This document shows, piece by piece, positions 32,231 to 41,507 of a DNA stretch of 64,000 nucleotides. Below the pieces are notes generated by a model. It was not told the DNA's origin. It searched no databases and saw only the letters and a list, made by a program, of their open reading frames with translations. The stretch comes from Kitasatospora mediocidica KCTC 9733 (GTDB taxonomy: Bacteria; Actinomycetota; Actinomycetes; Streptomycetales; Streptomycetaceae): assembly GCF_000744225.1 (NCBI RefSeq), contig NZ_JQLN01000007.1, positions 310,001-374,000 on the forward strand, read 5' to 3'. Position 1 is the stretch's first letter; each line of letters begins with the position of its first letter. A program made the translations under genes and the position numbers.

Positions 32231-33382
32231 ATGATCTCCCCTGTGACCACCTTCCTCGCGTTCGCGGTCGTCGCGTTCGTCAGCGCCATGATCAGAGCCT
32301 TCCGCGCCAGCCGGTCCGGCCAGGCCAAAGCGGCCCGGCCGAAGATGCCCAAGGGCTTCGATCCGCTCGCCCACGGGCTCGTCCCCCGCGCGCAGCTCGA
32401 TCCCGACCGTGCGGGGCCGCCGCTGCCGGCACACCATCACAAGGAGCTGCATGCGATAGCCCACGCGGCCTGGGCGGGCGACTGGCGCAGTGCGGCCGCG
32501 CATGTCGAGGCCGCGCAGGGGTGGGACGAGCGCTGGGCGCGTACGGAGTTCCTGCTCCAGGTCGCGAGCAGTGGCGACGGCTGGCTGACGGACTGGCGCA
32601 ACGCGGAGCCGGACGACTGCACCGCGGCCACGCTCCACGCCCGGCTGCTGGTCCACCAGGCCTGGGAGATCCGGGGCAACGGCTACGCGAAGCAGGTGCC
32701 GCCGGAGCGGATGGCCAGGTTCCTGGAGCTGCTGCCCGCCTCGATGGAAGCCGCCAAGCGCGCCGCGCTGCTCGATCCGCGTGACCCCGGCCCGTGGGTG
32801 GTCATGGTCACCACGGCCCGCGCGCTCCAGTACGGCCACGAGCAGTTCCGGCCGCTGTGGGACGGACTCGTCGAGCGTGCCCCGCACCACTACGACGGCC
32901 ATTGGCAGACCCTGCAGTACTGGTGCGCCAAGTGGTCCGGCAGCGACAAGCAGATGGTCGACTTCGCCGAGCGGGCCGCCCGCACGGCCCCCGCCGGAAG
33001 CCCGCTCGCCGGGATGTACCTGCACGCCCTCCACGAGTTGGAGAAGCGCCACGGCGCCGCGGCGCTGCCGTCCTCGGGGCGGGCCAAGGAACGGCTCGGC
33101 CTGGTCGTCGAGTCGCTCGCCCTGGTTCCCGAGTCCGACGAACACCTGCCCTACCTGCGGCACTTGGCGGCCCACTACCTCGGCAGGGCCGGCCTGCACG
33201 ACGCGGCCCTGGAGCAGTTCCGGCTGATCGGACCGTGGTGCGGCGCCTACCCGTGGAACGCGGACAAGGACCCGGTGGCCGCCTTCGACCTCGCCCGCGC
33301 CCTCGCGGCCACCGGCGCGGGCACGCGTCAACCGGCAGGGAAGCAGATCGGGAAGCAGATCGGGAAGCGGGTCGGTAAGTAG
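32231..33382 (+). CDS. hypothetical protein with N-terminal membrane segment and TPR-like helices
   Basis: A 383-residue protein. An N-terminal hydrophobic stretch (TTFLAFAVVAFVSAMI) is followed by a helical body with repeated pair patterns (HAIAHAAWAGDWRSAAAHVEAAQGWDERW ... LVHQAWEIRG ... PLWDGLVERAPHHYDGHWQTLQYW ... LRHLAAHYLGRAGLHDAALEQFRLIGPWCGAYPW). These suggest tetratricopeptide-like repeats; DUF4034-like proteins look similar. The tail is a short tandem repeat, GKQIGKQIGKRVGK. The start is uncertain (ATG 32231 or GTG 32243). It is divergent from the radical SAM gene by 70 bases. Function unknown. Confidence 0.7.
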   Translation: MISPVTTFLAFAVVAFVSAMIRAFRASRSGQAKAARPKMPKGFDPLAHGLVPRAQLDPDRAGPPLPAHHHKELHAIAHAAWAGDWRSAAAHVEAAQGWDERWARTEFLLQVASSGDGWLTDWRNAEPDDCTAATLHARLLVHQAWEIRGNGYAKQVPPERMARFLELLPASMEAAKRAALLDPRDPGPWVVMVTTARALQYGHEQFRPLWDGLVERAPHHYDGHWQTLQYWCAKWSGSDKQMVDFAERAARTAPAGSPLAGMYLHALHELEKRHGAAALPSSGRAKERLGLVVESLALVPESDEHLPYLRHLAAHYLGRAGLHDAALEQFRLIGPWCGAYPWNADKDPVAAFDLARALAATGAGTRQPAGKQIGKQIGKRVGK

Positions 33383-33450
33383 GCCCGGAAACAGGCCCGC
33401 AAGTAGGTCGGGTGCGGCCAAGGTTGTGCAGACATCTTTCTGCCATGGAG

Positions 33451-33484
33451 TCATGGGTCGAAGTTCTTCCAAACGTACCCATGA
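33451..33484. promoter_or_regulatory. inverted repeat TCATGGGT-N18-ACCCATGA
   Basis: Perfect 8-bp arms at 33451-33458 and 33477-33484 lie 66-99 bases upstream of the phosphodiesterase ATG. It is a candidate operator. I looked for PHO-box direct repeats of GTTCACC and did not find them. Confidence 0.45.
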
Positions 33485-33549
33485 GTAGCTACGGTTCCGC
33501 TGTCATGCACGCAGCTGACCCAGCTGACCCACCCTCAGGAGCCCTCTCC

Positions 33550-34581
33550 ATGTCCTTGCGCCGTACCGCCGCCGCCCTGTCCACCGTCGCCGTCGCGGCC
33601 GCCCTGCTCAGCGGCGCACCGCAGGCCGCGGTTGCCGCGCCCAGTGGTTCGACCCTGTCGGTGTTCGCCTGGAACGTCGACCTCGGGACGTCGATCGTCG
33701 ACTCGATGGAGAACGAGCGGGCCTCCAGCCGGACCCCGGTGATCGAGTCGATCGTGCGTCAGCACAACGCGGACGTGGTGATCCTGGACGAGCTGTTCAA
33801 CCACAGCTCGACCAACGACATCAACAGCAAGCTCGCCGACCTCTACCCGTACCGCACGCCGGTGATCGGCCAGACCTGTTCGGGTGGCGGCTGGACCGGG
33901 ATCAGCGGCAACTGCTCCAACTCCCCGTTCGTGATCAACGGGGGGACGATGATCCTCTCCAAGTACCCGATCACCGCCCAGTACGCCCATATCTACAGCA
34001 ACTCCACCTCGGGCACCTGGGACTACAACGCCAACAAGGGCGCCGTGCTGGCCCAGGTCAACAAGGGCGGCGTGAAGACCTGGGTGGCCGGCACCCACCT
34101 GCAGGCCGACCAGCAGGGCACCTCCACCGACACCACCCAGGCCACCCGGCTCGGCCAGCTCGGCGAGGTGCAGAGCTGGGTGAACGGCATTGTGGGCTCC
34201 ACCGCTCCGGTGCTCTTCGGCGGCGACCTCAACGTGGAGTACTTCCACGGCCAGAGCCGCGGCGACTTCGCCAACGCGCAGAACGCGGTCGGCGGCGTGC
34301 TCGGCACCCCGGCGACCAACCCGGGCCAGACGCTGACCACGATGGACTGCACGGTCGCCACCTGGTGCCAGTTCATGTCGGGCGTGGAGAGCTTCCCGGA
34401 CGACTACCAGGACAGCCTGGACTACCTCGGCTACCTGAACGCGCCGGGCCGCCCGACGCCGCAGGCGCTGCCGACGGTCGCCACCGACTTCGACCCGCAG
34501 GCGGGTTGGACGCAGGGGCAGATGGACACCAACGCGCCGAGCGACCACTACCCGGTCGAGGCCACCTTCCAGCTGGGCTGA
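33550..34581 (+). CDS. secreted sphingomyelinase-like phosphodiesterase (endonuclease/exonuclease/phosphatase fold)
   Basis: A 343-residue secreted enzyme. The signal peptide (LSTVAVAAALLSGAPQAAVAA) ends near residue 30. DNase-I-fold motifs in order are FAWNVDLG, VVILDELFNHSS (metal-binding Glu), INGGTMILSKYPI, WVAGTHLQAD, APVLFGGDLNVEYFHG (DxN) and APSDHYPVEATF (catalytic His). The order and CSGGGWTGISGNC loop fit bacterial neutral sphingomyelinases, which cleave phosphocholine head groups and release phosphate-rich nutrients. AGGAG lies eight bases before the ATG. A strong terminator follows. Confidence 0.9.
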   Translation: MSLRRTAAALSTVAVAAALLSGAPQAAVAAPSGSTLSVFAWNVDLGTSIVDSMENERASSRTPVIESIVRQHNADVVILDELFNHSSTNDINSKLADLYPYRTPVIGQTCSGGGWTGISGNCSNSPFVINGGTMILSKYPITAQYAHIYSNSTSGTWDYNANKGAVLAQVNKGGVKTWVAGTHLQADQQGTSTDTTQATRLGQLGEVQSWVNGIVGSTAPVLFGGDLNVEYFHGQSRGDFANAQNAVGGVLGTPATNPGQTLTTMDCTVATWCQFMSGVESFPDDYQDSLDYLGYLNAPGRPTPQALPTVATDFDPQAGWTQGQMDTNAPSDHYPVEATFQLG

Positions 34582-34590
34582 CAGACAGCC

Positions 34591-34634
34591 AGGGCGGGCC
34601 GGGTACGCGCAGCCGCGCGTACCCGGCCCGCCCT
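34591..34634. terminator. bidirectional 19-bp terminator hairpin
   Basis: Bases 34591-34609 pair perfectly with 34616-34634 around a 6-base loop. It lies between the convergent phosphodiesterase and helicase genes. Confidence 0.85.
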
Positions 34635-34641
34635 GTTGTGG

Positions 34642-37479
34642 TCAGCTCACCGACGAGTACGCGATGATGCCGCGCCGCAGCCCGTCCACCGCCTTGCGCG
34701 CGGTCGTGCGCAGCTGCGCGTCCTCGCCCGCCGCGTCCTGGATCTGGCCGAGCACGTCGATCAGCTGCTTGGTCCAGCGGACGAAGTCTCCGGCCGGCAT
34801 GTCGGCGTCGCGCAGCACCTGGTCCAGGTTGTGGCCCAGCGCCCAGCGGTAGGCGGCCCAGGCGAAGCCCAGGTCGGGCTCGCGCTGGCCGACGCCCTCG
34901 GCGGTGGAGATCCGGTGCTGCTCCTCCAGGGCGTCCAGGTGGCCCCAGATCCGGACCATCCGGCCCAGCGCCTCCTTGGCGTTGCCCTCCGGCACCCGCG
35001 GGGTGGACGCGTCGTCCGCCTGACGGGACTCGTAGACCAGCGCCGAGGCGCAGGCGGCGAGTTCGGCGGCGGCGAGGTCCTTCCAGACCCCCTCGCGGAT
35101 GCACTCCGAGGCCAGCAGGTCGAGCTCGCCGTAGAGCCGGCCCAGCCGCCTGCCGTCGGGGGTGACCTCGTCGCCGCGCAGGTAGCCGAGGTCGGTGAGC
35201 AGGCCGCAGACCCGGTCGAAGGTGCGGGCGATGGTGTGGGTGCGCGAGCGCATCCGGCGTTCCAGCAGGTCGGTGTCCCGGTGCAGGCGGTGGTAGCGCT
35301 CGGACCAACGGGCGTGGTCCTCGCGCTCGTTGCAGCCGTGGCAGGGGTGCGCGCGCAGCTCGGCGCGCAGCCGGGTGATCTCCGGGTCGTCGGCGGCGGC
35401 CGCGCGGCCCCGGCGGAAGTGCTCCGGCTCCACGTGCCCGGCCTTGGTGCGCAGGGCGGAGGCCAGGTCGCGACGCGACTGCGGGCTGCGCGGGTTGAAC
35501 GACTTGGGGATCTTCATCCGGTCCACGGCGGCCACCGGGTGCGGGAAGTCGATCATCGCCAGGCGCTTGACCTGCCGCTCGGCGGTGAGCACCACCGGGC
35601 GCGGCCCGTCCTGGTAGTCGGGGTGGCGCTGGGTGCGCGGCGAGCGGCTGACCGGCGGCAGGCCGGGGTCGAGCACCAGCGCGAGGCCGGCGAACTTGCC
35701 GGTCGGCACATGGATGATGTCGCCCGGCTTGAGCGCCTCGATGGAGTCGATCGCGGCGGCGCGGCGCTGGCCGCTGCCCTCGCGGGAGAGCTCGTTCTCC
35801 CGGTCCTTCAGCGTGCGGCGCAGGTTCATGTACGCGTCGAAGTCTCCGAGGTGGCAGGTCATCGCCTCGCGGTAGCCCTCAAGGCCCTCCTCGTTGCGCT
35901 GCACCTGCTTGGAGATGCCGACCACCGAACGGTCCGCCTGGAACTGGGCGAACGAGGTCTCCAGCAGCTCGCGCGAGCGGTGCCGGCCGAACTGGGAGAC
36001 CAGGTTGACGGCCATGTTGTAGGACGGCTTGAAGGAGGACTTCAGCGGGTACGTCCGGGTGCCGGCCAGCCCCGCCAGCGCCTCCGGGTCCAGGCCGCGC
36101 TGCCAGAGCACCACCGCGTGGCCCTCGATGTCGATGCCCCGGCGCCCGGCCCGGCCGGTGAGCTGGGTGTACTCGCCGGGCGTGATGTCGGCGTGCATCT
36201 CGCCGTTCCACTTGACCAGCTTCTCCATCACGACCGAGCGGGCCGGCATGTTGATGCCCAGCGCCAGGGTCTCGGTGGCGAAGACGGCCTTGACCAGGCC
36301 GTGCAGGAAGAGCTCCTCGACGACCTCCTTGAACCGCGGCAGCATGCCCGCGTGGTGGGCGGCCACGCCGCGTTCCAGCGCGTCCAGCCACTCGAAGTAG
36401 CCCAGGACGTGCAGGTCCTCGTCGGGGATCGCGGCGCAGCGCTCCTCGACCAGCGCGCGGACCTGGGCCCGCTCGGCGTCGGTGTTCAGCCGCAGGCCCG
36501 AGTGCAGGCACTGCTGCACGGCGGCCTCGCAGCCGGCCCGGCTGAAGATGAAGGTGATCGCGGGCAGCAGGCCCTCGGCCTCCAGGCGCTCGATCACGTC
36601 CACCCGGCTGGGCGTCCAGACCCGGCCGGGGCGGCCGGTGGGCATCGAGCGGCCGCGGCCGCGCTGTTGGCGCGGGTTGCGGTCGATCTCGGAGCGGGCG
36701 AGCCGGACCAGCTCCGGGTTGACGGACTTGGCGGGGCTGCGCGGGCCGCTCCTGGGGCGGCCGTCGGTGTCCGGGTTGGAGAACAGGTCGTACATCCGGT
36801 TGCCGGCCATCACGTGCTGCCAGAGCGGCACCGGGCGGTGCTCGGAGACGATCACCTTGGTGCCGCCGCGGACGGTGTCCAGCCAGTCGCCGAACTCCTC
36901 GGCGTTGGAGACGGTCGCGGAGAGCGAGACGAGGGTGACCGACTCGGGCAGGTGGATGATCACCTCCTCCCAGACCGCGCCGCGGAACCGGTCGGCGAGG
37001 TAGTGCACCTCGTCCATGACCACGTAGCCGAGACCGTTCAGGGTCTGCGAGCCCGCGTAGAGCATGTTGCGCAGGACCTCGGTGGTCATGATCACGATCG
37101 GGGCGTCGCCGTTGACCGTGTTGTCCCCGGTGAGCAGGCCGACCTTGGCGGCGCCGTAGCGCTTGACCAGGTCGGCGTACTTCTGGTTGGAGAGCGCCTT
37201 GATCGGGGTGGTGTAGAAGCACTTGCGGCCGGACGCCAGGGCCAGGTGGACGGCGAACTCGCCGACGATGGTCTTGCCGGAGCCGGTCGGAGCGGCGACC
37301 AGCACGCCCGAGCCGGCCTCCAGCGCCTCGCAGGCCTCCAGCTGGAACGGGTCGAGCGGGAAGTCGTACAGCTCCTGGAAGCCGTAGAGGGCGGTGGCCT
37401 GCTGCTTGGCACGCAGGCGGGAGGCCGCGTAGGCCTCGGCGGGGCTCATCGCGTCGTCGTCAGGCAGGGCGCTGCTCAT
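34642..37479 (-). CDS. DEAD/DEAH-box RNA helicase, Ski2/HelY type
   Basis: A 945-residue superfamily 2 helicase. Motif I is APTGSGKT, motif II DEVH, motif III SLSATVSN, and motifs V-VI are LALGINMPARSVV and QLTGRAGRRGID. A long linker (PRSGPRSPAKSVNPEL ... RQQRGRGRSMPTGRPGR) interrupts the two RecA domains. The C-terminal half includes the arch/DSHCT part with CHGCNEREDHARWSERYHRL. It resembles mycobacterial HelY and eukaryotic Ski2/Mtr4, thought to act in RNA turnover. The ATG at 37479 is favoured because AAGAGG sits upstream; an in-frame GTG lies three codons earlier. Confidence 0.93.
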   Translation of the reverse strand: MSSALPDDDAMSPAEAYAASRLRAKQQATALYGFQELYDFPLDPFQLEACEALEAGSGVLVAAPTGSGKTIVGEFAVHLALASGRKCFYTTPIKALSNQKYADLVKRYGAAKVGLLTGDNTVNGDAPIVIMTTEVLRNMLYAGSQTLNGLGYVVMDEVHYLADRFRGAVWEEVIIHLPESVTLVSLSATVSNAEEFGDWLDTVRGGTKVIVSEHRPVPLWQHVMAGNRMYDLFSNPDTDGRPRSGPRSPAKSVNPELVRLARSEIDRNPRQQRGRGRSMPTGRPGRVWTPSRVDVIERLEAEGLLPAITFIFSRAGCEAAVQQCLHSGLRLNTDAERAQVRALVEERCAAIPDEDLHVLGYFEWLDALERGVAAHHAGMLPRFKEVVEELFLHGLVKAVFATETLALGINMPARSVVMEKLVKWNGEMHADITPGEYTQLTGRAGRRGIDIEGHAVVLWQRGLDPEALAGLAGTRTYPLKSSFKPSYNMAVNLVSQFGRHRSRELLETSFAQFQADRSVVGISKQVQRNEEGLEGYREAMTCHLGDFDAYMNLRRTLKDRENELSREGSGQRRAAAIDSIEALKPGDIIHVPTGKFAGLALVLDPGLPPVSRSPRTQRHPDYQDGPRPVVLTAERQVKRLAMIDFPHPVAAVDRMKIPKSFNPRSPQSRRDLASALRTKAGHVEPEHFRRGRAAAADDPEITRLRAELRAHPCHGCNEREDHARWSERYHRLHRDTDLLERRMRSRTHTIARTFDRVCGLLTDLGYLRGDEVTPDGRRLGRLYGELDLLASECIREGVWKDLAAAELAACASALVYESRQADDASTPRVPEGNAKEALGRMVRIWGHLDALEEQHRISTAEGVGQREPDLGFAWAAYRWALGHNLDQVLRDADMPAGDFVRWTKQLIDVLGQIQDAAGEDAQLRTTARKAVDGLRRGIIAYSSVS

Positions 37480-37720
37480 CGGCGTCACCTCTTCTTCCCG
37501 TGGTGGTGGGTCGCAGACGGTGACGCCTGCGGCTGCGGGTCCGGCTCCACGGCACGGGCCGGGAGTGGGACGCAGCTGGTGTGGTTGGTGTGGTGATCCA
37601 GCATCTCAGCCTGAGGTTACCCGGCAGGACTGACATTGATCGCACCGTTTTCGGGACCGCCTCCGGTCGCATTCGGTCTCTGACGATCACCAATCGGCCT
37701 GCTTCCGTCGCCTGTGATCA

Positions 37721-37810
37721 AACGTCAACCTGACGTTGGCGCGCTCCCTACAGTCGTTACCCAGCGGGCACACGGACGACCACACCGACGACCACACCGA
37801 CGACCGCACC
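37721..37810. promoter_or_regulatory. inverted repeat and 12-bp tandem repeat before the roadblock gene
   Basis: The gene-free stretch 37480-37830 holds an inverted repeat AACGTCA-ACC-TGACGTT (37721-37737). It also has three copies of a 12-base unit GACGACCACACC (37775-37810, the third with one change). Both lie upstream of the LC7 gene and may be control elements. No gene was seen in the stretch. Confidence 0.5.
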
Positions 37811-37830
37811 GAACGACGAGGGGAAGCAGC

Positions 37831-38205
37831 ATGCCGAATCTGGAGACCGCGCTCAAGGAGGCCATGTCGATCGAGGGCGCGATGGGCGTCGCCCTGGTCG
37901 ACTACAGCAGCGGGATGGCGCTGGGATCACTGGGGGACAGCGCGGAGCTCGACCTCAACGTCGCGGCAGCCGGCAACACGGACGTGGTCCGGGCCAAGAT
38001 GCGGACCATGGAGATGCTCAATCTGCACGACAACGAGATCGAGGACATCCTGATCACGCTCTCCAACCAGTACCACCTGATCCGGCCGCTGACCACGTCG
38101 ACCGGGCGCGGCCTCTTCCTCTACCTGGCGCTGAACCGCGGCCGGGCCAATCTGGCGATGGCCCGGCACAAGCTGCGGAGCATCGAGAACGGCATCGAGG
38201 TCTGA
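37831..38205 (+). CDS. roadblock/LC7 domain protein
   Basis: A 124-residue protein of the roadblock/LC7 (MglB-like) fold: MPNLETALKEAMSIEGAMGVALVDYSSGMALGSLG ... NTDVVRAKMRTMEMLNLHDNEIEDILITLSNQYHLIRPL ... LFLYLALNRGRANLAMARHKLRSIE. In streptomycetes such proteins often belong to conservons beside a sensor kinase, a DUF742 protein and a small GTPase. None of these is present here, so this is a stand-alone copy. GAGGGGAAG precedes the ATG. It may modulate a GTPase encoded elsewhere. Confidence 0.88.
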   Translation: MPNLETALKEAMSIEGAMGVALVDYSSGMALGSLGDSAELDLNVAAAGNTDVVRAKMRTMEMLNLHDNEIEDILITLSNQYHLIRPLTTSTGRGLFLYLALNRGRANLAMARHKLRSIENGIEV

Positions 38206-38224
38206 CCCCCCGGCCCGGTGCCGC

Positions 38225-39415
38225 TCAGCCGAGCAGGCGGGCCAGACCGGCCGCCAGCAGCCGGTACTCCTCGGGCCGGTTGTACACCTGCGCGCTGATC
38301 CGCAGGACTCCGCCGCCGGCCCACGGCCGCACCGCGACCCGGGCGCCGATCCCGTCGCGGACGGCCGCCATCAGCGCCTTCGCCGCCGGCTCGTCCTGCG
38401 CCACCCCGGCCGGCAGCCGCACCGCCCGCATCGAGACGCCCGGCGTGGCGGGCAGCGCGGACAGGCCCGCCAGCTCCACCAGCACCCGTTGCCCGTAGCC
38501 GGCCAGCCGGTCGTTGTGCCCGCGCACCCGCTCGACGCCCAGCTCCTCCAGCAGGGCCAGCCCGGCCGGGGCCGCCAGCCACCCGGTGTAGTCGGCGGTC
38601 CCCCGCCACTCGACGCGGGCCGGGTAGCCCTGCTCGTGCTCCCAGGAGTAGGTCAGCGGCCGGATCCGCTCGCGCCACTCGGGACGCACGGCGAGGACGG
38701 CGGTGGGGCGCGGCGCGAAGGCCCACTTGTGCAGGTTGCCGAACCAGAAGTCGGCCCCGCCGATCTCCTGCTCCACGGGCAGCATTCCGGGGGCGTGCGC
38801 GGCGTCCACCATGGTGAGCACCCCGCGCTCGGCCAGCGCGCGGACCAGCGGTCCGATGGCGACCGCGCGGGCGGTCGGCGAGGTGATCCGGTCCAGGATC
38901 GCGAGCCTGGTGCGCGGGCGCAGCGCCGCGAGCACGGCGGCGACGACGGCGTCCTCCTCGTCGTCCAGCGGCAGGGCCAGCGTGCGCACGGTGGCCCCGC
39001 ACTCGGCCGCCCGGCGCTCGGCCGCCCTGGTCACCACGCCGTAGCCGTGGTCGGTCACCAGGATCTCGTCACCGGCCGCGAACGGGATGCTGTCCAGCGC
39101 CACGGCCACCGCCTCGGTGACGTTGGTCAGCAGCGCGAGCCCGTCGGGGTCGGCACCGAGCGCCGCCGCGATCACGCGCCGGACCTCGGCGATCCGGCCC
39201 GGCGCTTCGAGCAGGAAGGCGTCCGGGTCGCGCTCCTGCTCGATCCGCAGCTGTTCCTGGGCGCGCTGCACCGCCAGGGGCACCGCGCCGTAGGAGCCGT
39301 GGTTGAGGTGCGCCACGGCCGGATCCAGCGCGAACAGCTCGGCGGCTCCGGCGATCGGCTCGGGCGGAAGAGTCTCATCCGATGACGTGTGACATTTCAC
39401 ACTGCATAGTACCAT
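38225..39415 (-). CDS. class V aminotransferase (isopenicillin-N epimerase-like)
   Basis: A 396-residue PLP enzyme of fold type I. AHLNHGSYGAVPLAVQRAQ, LLTNVTEAVAVALDSI, LTMVDAAHAPGML and FWFGNLHKWAFAPRPTAVL (Schiff-base Lys) are the diagnostic motifs. RGTADYTGWLAAPAG and VRPWAGGGVLRISAQVYN follow. It resembles cysteine-desulfurase-like epimerases/lyases. Start is ATG 39415 or GTG 39400; the latter lies inside a palindrome at 39387-39402, so control and start overlap. It is divergent from an S9 peptidase, with starts only 8-23 bases apart. The substrate is unknown. Confidence 0.88.
   Translation of the reverse strand: MVLCSVKCHTSSDETLPPEPIAGAAELFALDPAVAHLNHGSYGAVPLAVQRAQEQLRIEQERDPDAFLLEAPGRIAEVRRVIAAALGADPDGLALLTNVTEAVAVALDSIPFAAGDEILVTDHGYGVVTRAAERRAAECGATVRTLALPLDDEEDAVVAAVLAALRPRTRLAILDRITSPTARAVAIGPLVRALAERGVLTMVDAAHAPGMLPVEQEIGGADFWFGNLHKWAFAPRPTAVLAVRPEWRERIRPLTYSWEHEQGYPARVEWRGTADYTGWLAAPAGLALLEELGVERVRGHNDRLAGYGQRVLVELAGLSALPATPGVSMRAVRLPAGVAQDEPAAKALMAAVRDGIGARVAVRPWAGGGVLRISAQVYNRPEEYRLLAAGLARLLG
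39387..39402. promoter_or_regulatory. palindrome GTGTGA-CATT-TCACAC in the divergent promoter
   Basis: 6-bp arms with a 4-base centre lie 20 bases upstream of the S9 peptidase start and overlap the start region of the class V aminotransferase. A related element, TGTGAAATTGCAC, lies at 51989-52001. Likely operator. Confidence 0.6.
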
Positions 39416-39422
39416 CGGACTC

Positions 39423-41498
39423 GTGACCGAACTCTCCGATCCCTTCCTCGCCCTCAGCGCCCGCACCGGCCGCTTCAGCTACGGCGCACCGCGCGCGTTC
39501 ACCCTCGCCGCCGACGGCGAGCGCCTGCTCTTCCTGCGCTCCACCGGCCCACAGGACCCCGTCGAGCGGCTCTGGCTGCTCGATCTGACGACTCGTCAGG
39601 AGACGCTGGCAGCCGACCCCACCGTACTCCTGCCGGGCCGCACGGGGCAGTTGGCGGACCTGCCCGCGCTGGAGCGCCGGCTGCGTGAGCGGGTGCGGCT
39701 GTGGGCGCCTGGCATCGGCTCGTTCGCCGCCACCCCCGACTGCGCCATCGCCGTCTTCGCGCTGGACGGCCGGCTCTTCCGGGCCGACACCGGAGCCGGC
39801 AGCTGCGTCGAACTCCCCTCGGCCGGACCGGTGTTCGACCCGCGCCCGAGCACGGACGGCAGCAGGACGGCGTACGTCGCCGACGGCGTGCTGCACGTCA
39901 CCGGACTGGACGGCCCGCTCAGCCCGCTGGACGGCGCCCTGTGGGGCGTGGCCGAGTTCGCCGCCGCCGAGGAGCTCGGCCGCCACCGCGGCCACTGGTG
40001 GTCGCCGGACGGCTCCGCCGTGCTGGCCGCCCGGGTCGACGAGGCCGACCTCCCGCTGCGCCACTTCGCCGACCCGACCCGGCCCGAGCTGCCCGCCGAC
40101 GTCTTCGCCTACCCGCAGGCCGGCGGCCCCAACGCCGACGTCCAGCTGTGGGTGCTGGCCCTGGACGGCCGGCGCACCGCGCTGGAGTGGGACGCCGAGC
40201 GCTACCCGTACGTCTGCGCCGCCGGCTGGGAGGACGACGGCGAGATCCTGCTCACCGTCGCCGACCGCCTGCAGCAGACCGTGCTGCTGCTCAGCGCCGA
40301 CCCGGCCACCGGCAAGACTGTCGAACTCTCCCGGACCACCGACGAGTTCTGGGTCGACGACCTGCCGGGCACACCGGCCCGGCTGGACGACGGCGGCCTG
40401 CTGACGTCCGCCGACACCACCGACGGCCGGGCCCGGGCGATCGCCCTGGACGGCCGGATCCTGACCGACGAGCGCCTCCAGGTGCGCCGGGTGGTCGGCC
40501 GGCTGCGCGGCGGACTGCTGATCGAGGCCGGCGACGGCGACCCCGCCGACCAGCACGTCTTCCTGCTGGACCCGGCGGACGGCGCGCTGCGCCGGCTCAC
40601 CGAGGGCCCCGGCGTGCACAGCGCGCTGGCCGCCGCCGACACCCTGCTGCTGAGCTCCGCCACCGCGGACGGCGTCCGGCGCCGGATCCTGCGCGAGGAG
40701 AGCGAGTTCACGCTGCCCGACCTCGCCGAGCCGCTGCCCTACCAGGTACTCCCGCAACTCGCCCGGGTCACCGAACTCGCCCTGCCCACCGCCGTGGTGT
40801 ACCCGCGCGGGCACCTGGCCGGACAGCGGCTGCCGGTCCTGCTGGACGTCTACGGCGGCCCCGGCAGCCAGGCGATCGCCGCCGATCCCCGGCGCTGGCA
40901 GCTGCGCCAGTGGTGGGCCGACCAGGGCTTCGCGGTGGTGACCACCGACAACCGCGGCACCCCGTTCGTCTCCCCCGCCTTCGCCAAGGCGATCTTCCGC
41001 CGGTTCTCCCAGGTCGCCCTGGACGACCAGGTCGCGGCCCTGCACGCGCTGGCCGAGCGCCACCGCGACCTGGACCTGACCCGGGTCGCGGTGCGCGGCT
41101 GGTCCTACGGCGGCTACCTCGCGGCGCTGGCCGTGCTGCGCCGCCCGGACGTCTTCCACGCCGCCTCGGCGGGCGCGCCGCCCACCGACTTCCGGCACTA
41201 CGACACCGCCTACACCGAGCGCTACCTCGGCCTGCCCCAGGACAACCCCGACGGGTACCTGGCCGACTGCCTGCTCCCCGACGCGCCGGGGCTCAGCCGC
41301 CCGCTGCTGCTGATCCACGGCCTGGCGGACGACAACGTGCACCCCTCGCACACCCTGCTGCTCTCGCAGGCCCTGCACGAGGCGGGCCGCCCGCACAGTG
41401 TGCTGCCGCTGCCCGGGGTCAGCCACCTGACCGCGGGCGGCGCCCACGAGCGCATCGTGACGGCCGAACTCGCCTTCCTGCAAGGGGCACTGGGCTGA
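39423..41498 (+). CDS. S9 family peptidase (dipeptidyl peptidase IV/prolyl oligopeptidase-like)
   Basis: A 691-residue cytoplasmic serine peptidase. The N-terminal two-thirds form a beta-propeller (LRSTGPQDPVERLWLLDL, WSPDGSAVLAARVD, WVLALDGRRTALEW). The C-terminal alpha/beta hydrolase has GWSYGGYLAAL (nucleophile Ser), LLIHGLADDNVHPSHT (Asp) and LPGVSHLTAGG (His). Propeller-type S9 enzymes release N-terminal dipeptides, often after Pro. There is no signal peptide, so it would act on imported peptides. The oligopeptide importer and Xaa-Pro aminopeptidase lie within 13 kb. The start is GTG 39423. Confidence 0.93.
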   Translation: MTELSDPFLALSARTGRFSYGAPRAFTLAADGERLLFLRSTGPQDPVERLWLLDLTTRQETLAADPTVLLPGRTGQLADLPALERRLRERVRLWAPGIGSFAATPDCAIAVFALDGRLFRADTGAGSCVELPSAGPVFDPRPSTDGSRTAYVADGVLHVTGLDGPLSPLDGALWGVAEFAAAEELGRHRGHWWSPDGSAVLAARVDEADLPLRHFADPTRPELPADVFAYPQAGGPNADVQLWVLALDGRRTALEWDAERYPYVCAAGWEDDGEILLTVADRLQQTVLLLSADPATGKTVELSRTTDEFWVDDLPGTPARLDDGGLLTSADTTDGRARAIALDGRILTDERLQVRRVVGRLRGGLLIEAGDGDPADQHVFLLDPADGALRRLTEGPGVHSALAAADTLLLSSATADGVRRRILREESEFTLPDLAEPLPYQVLPQLARVTELALPTAVVYPRGHLAGQRLPVLLDVYGGPGSQAIAADPRRWQLRQWWADQGFAVVTTDNRGTPFVSPAFAKAIFRRFSQVALDDQVAALHALAERHRDLDLTRVAVRGWSYGGYLAALAVLRRPDVFHAASAGAPPTDFRHYDTAYTERYLGLPQDNPDGYLADCLLPDAPGLSRPLLLIHGLADDNVHPSHTLLLSQALHEAGRPHSVLPLPGVSHLTAGGAHERIVTAELAFLQGALG

Positions 41499-41507
41499 TC
41501 CCGGAGG

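Noticed and set aside
33383..33549. PHO box before the sphingomyelinase-like gene
   Set aside because: No direct repeats close to GTTCACC; only an unrelated inverted repeat was found.
34636..37596. 986-codon plus-strand frame opposite the helicase gene
   Set aside because: Antisense shadow of the HelY/Ski2-type helicase; composition is typical of an out-of-frame GC-rich reading.
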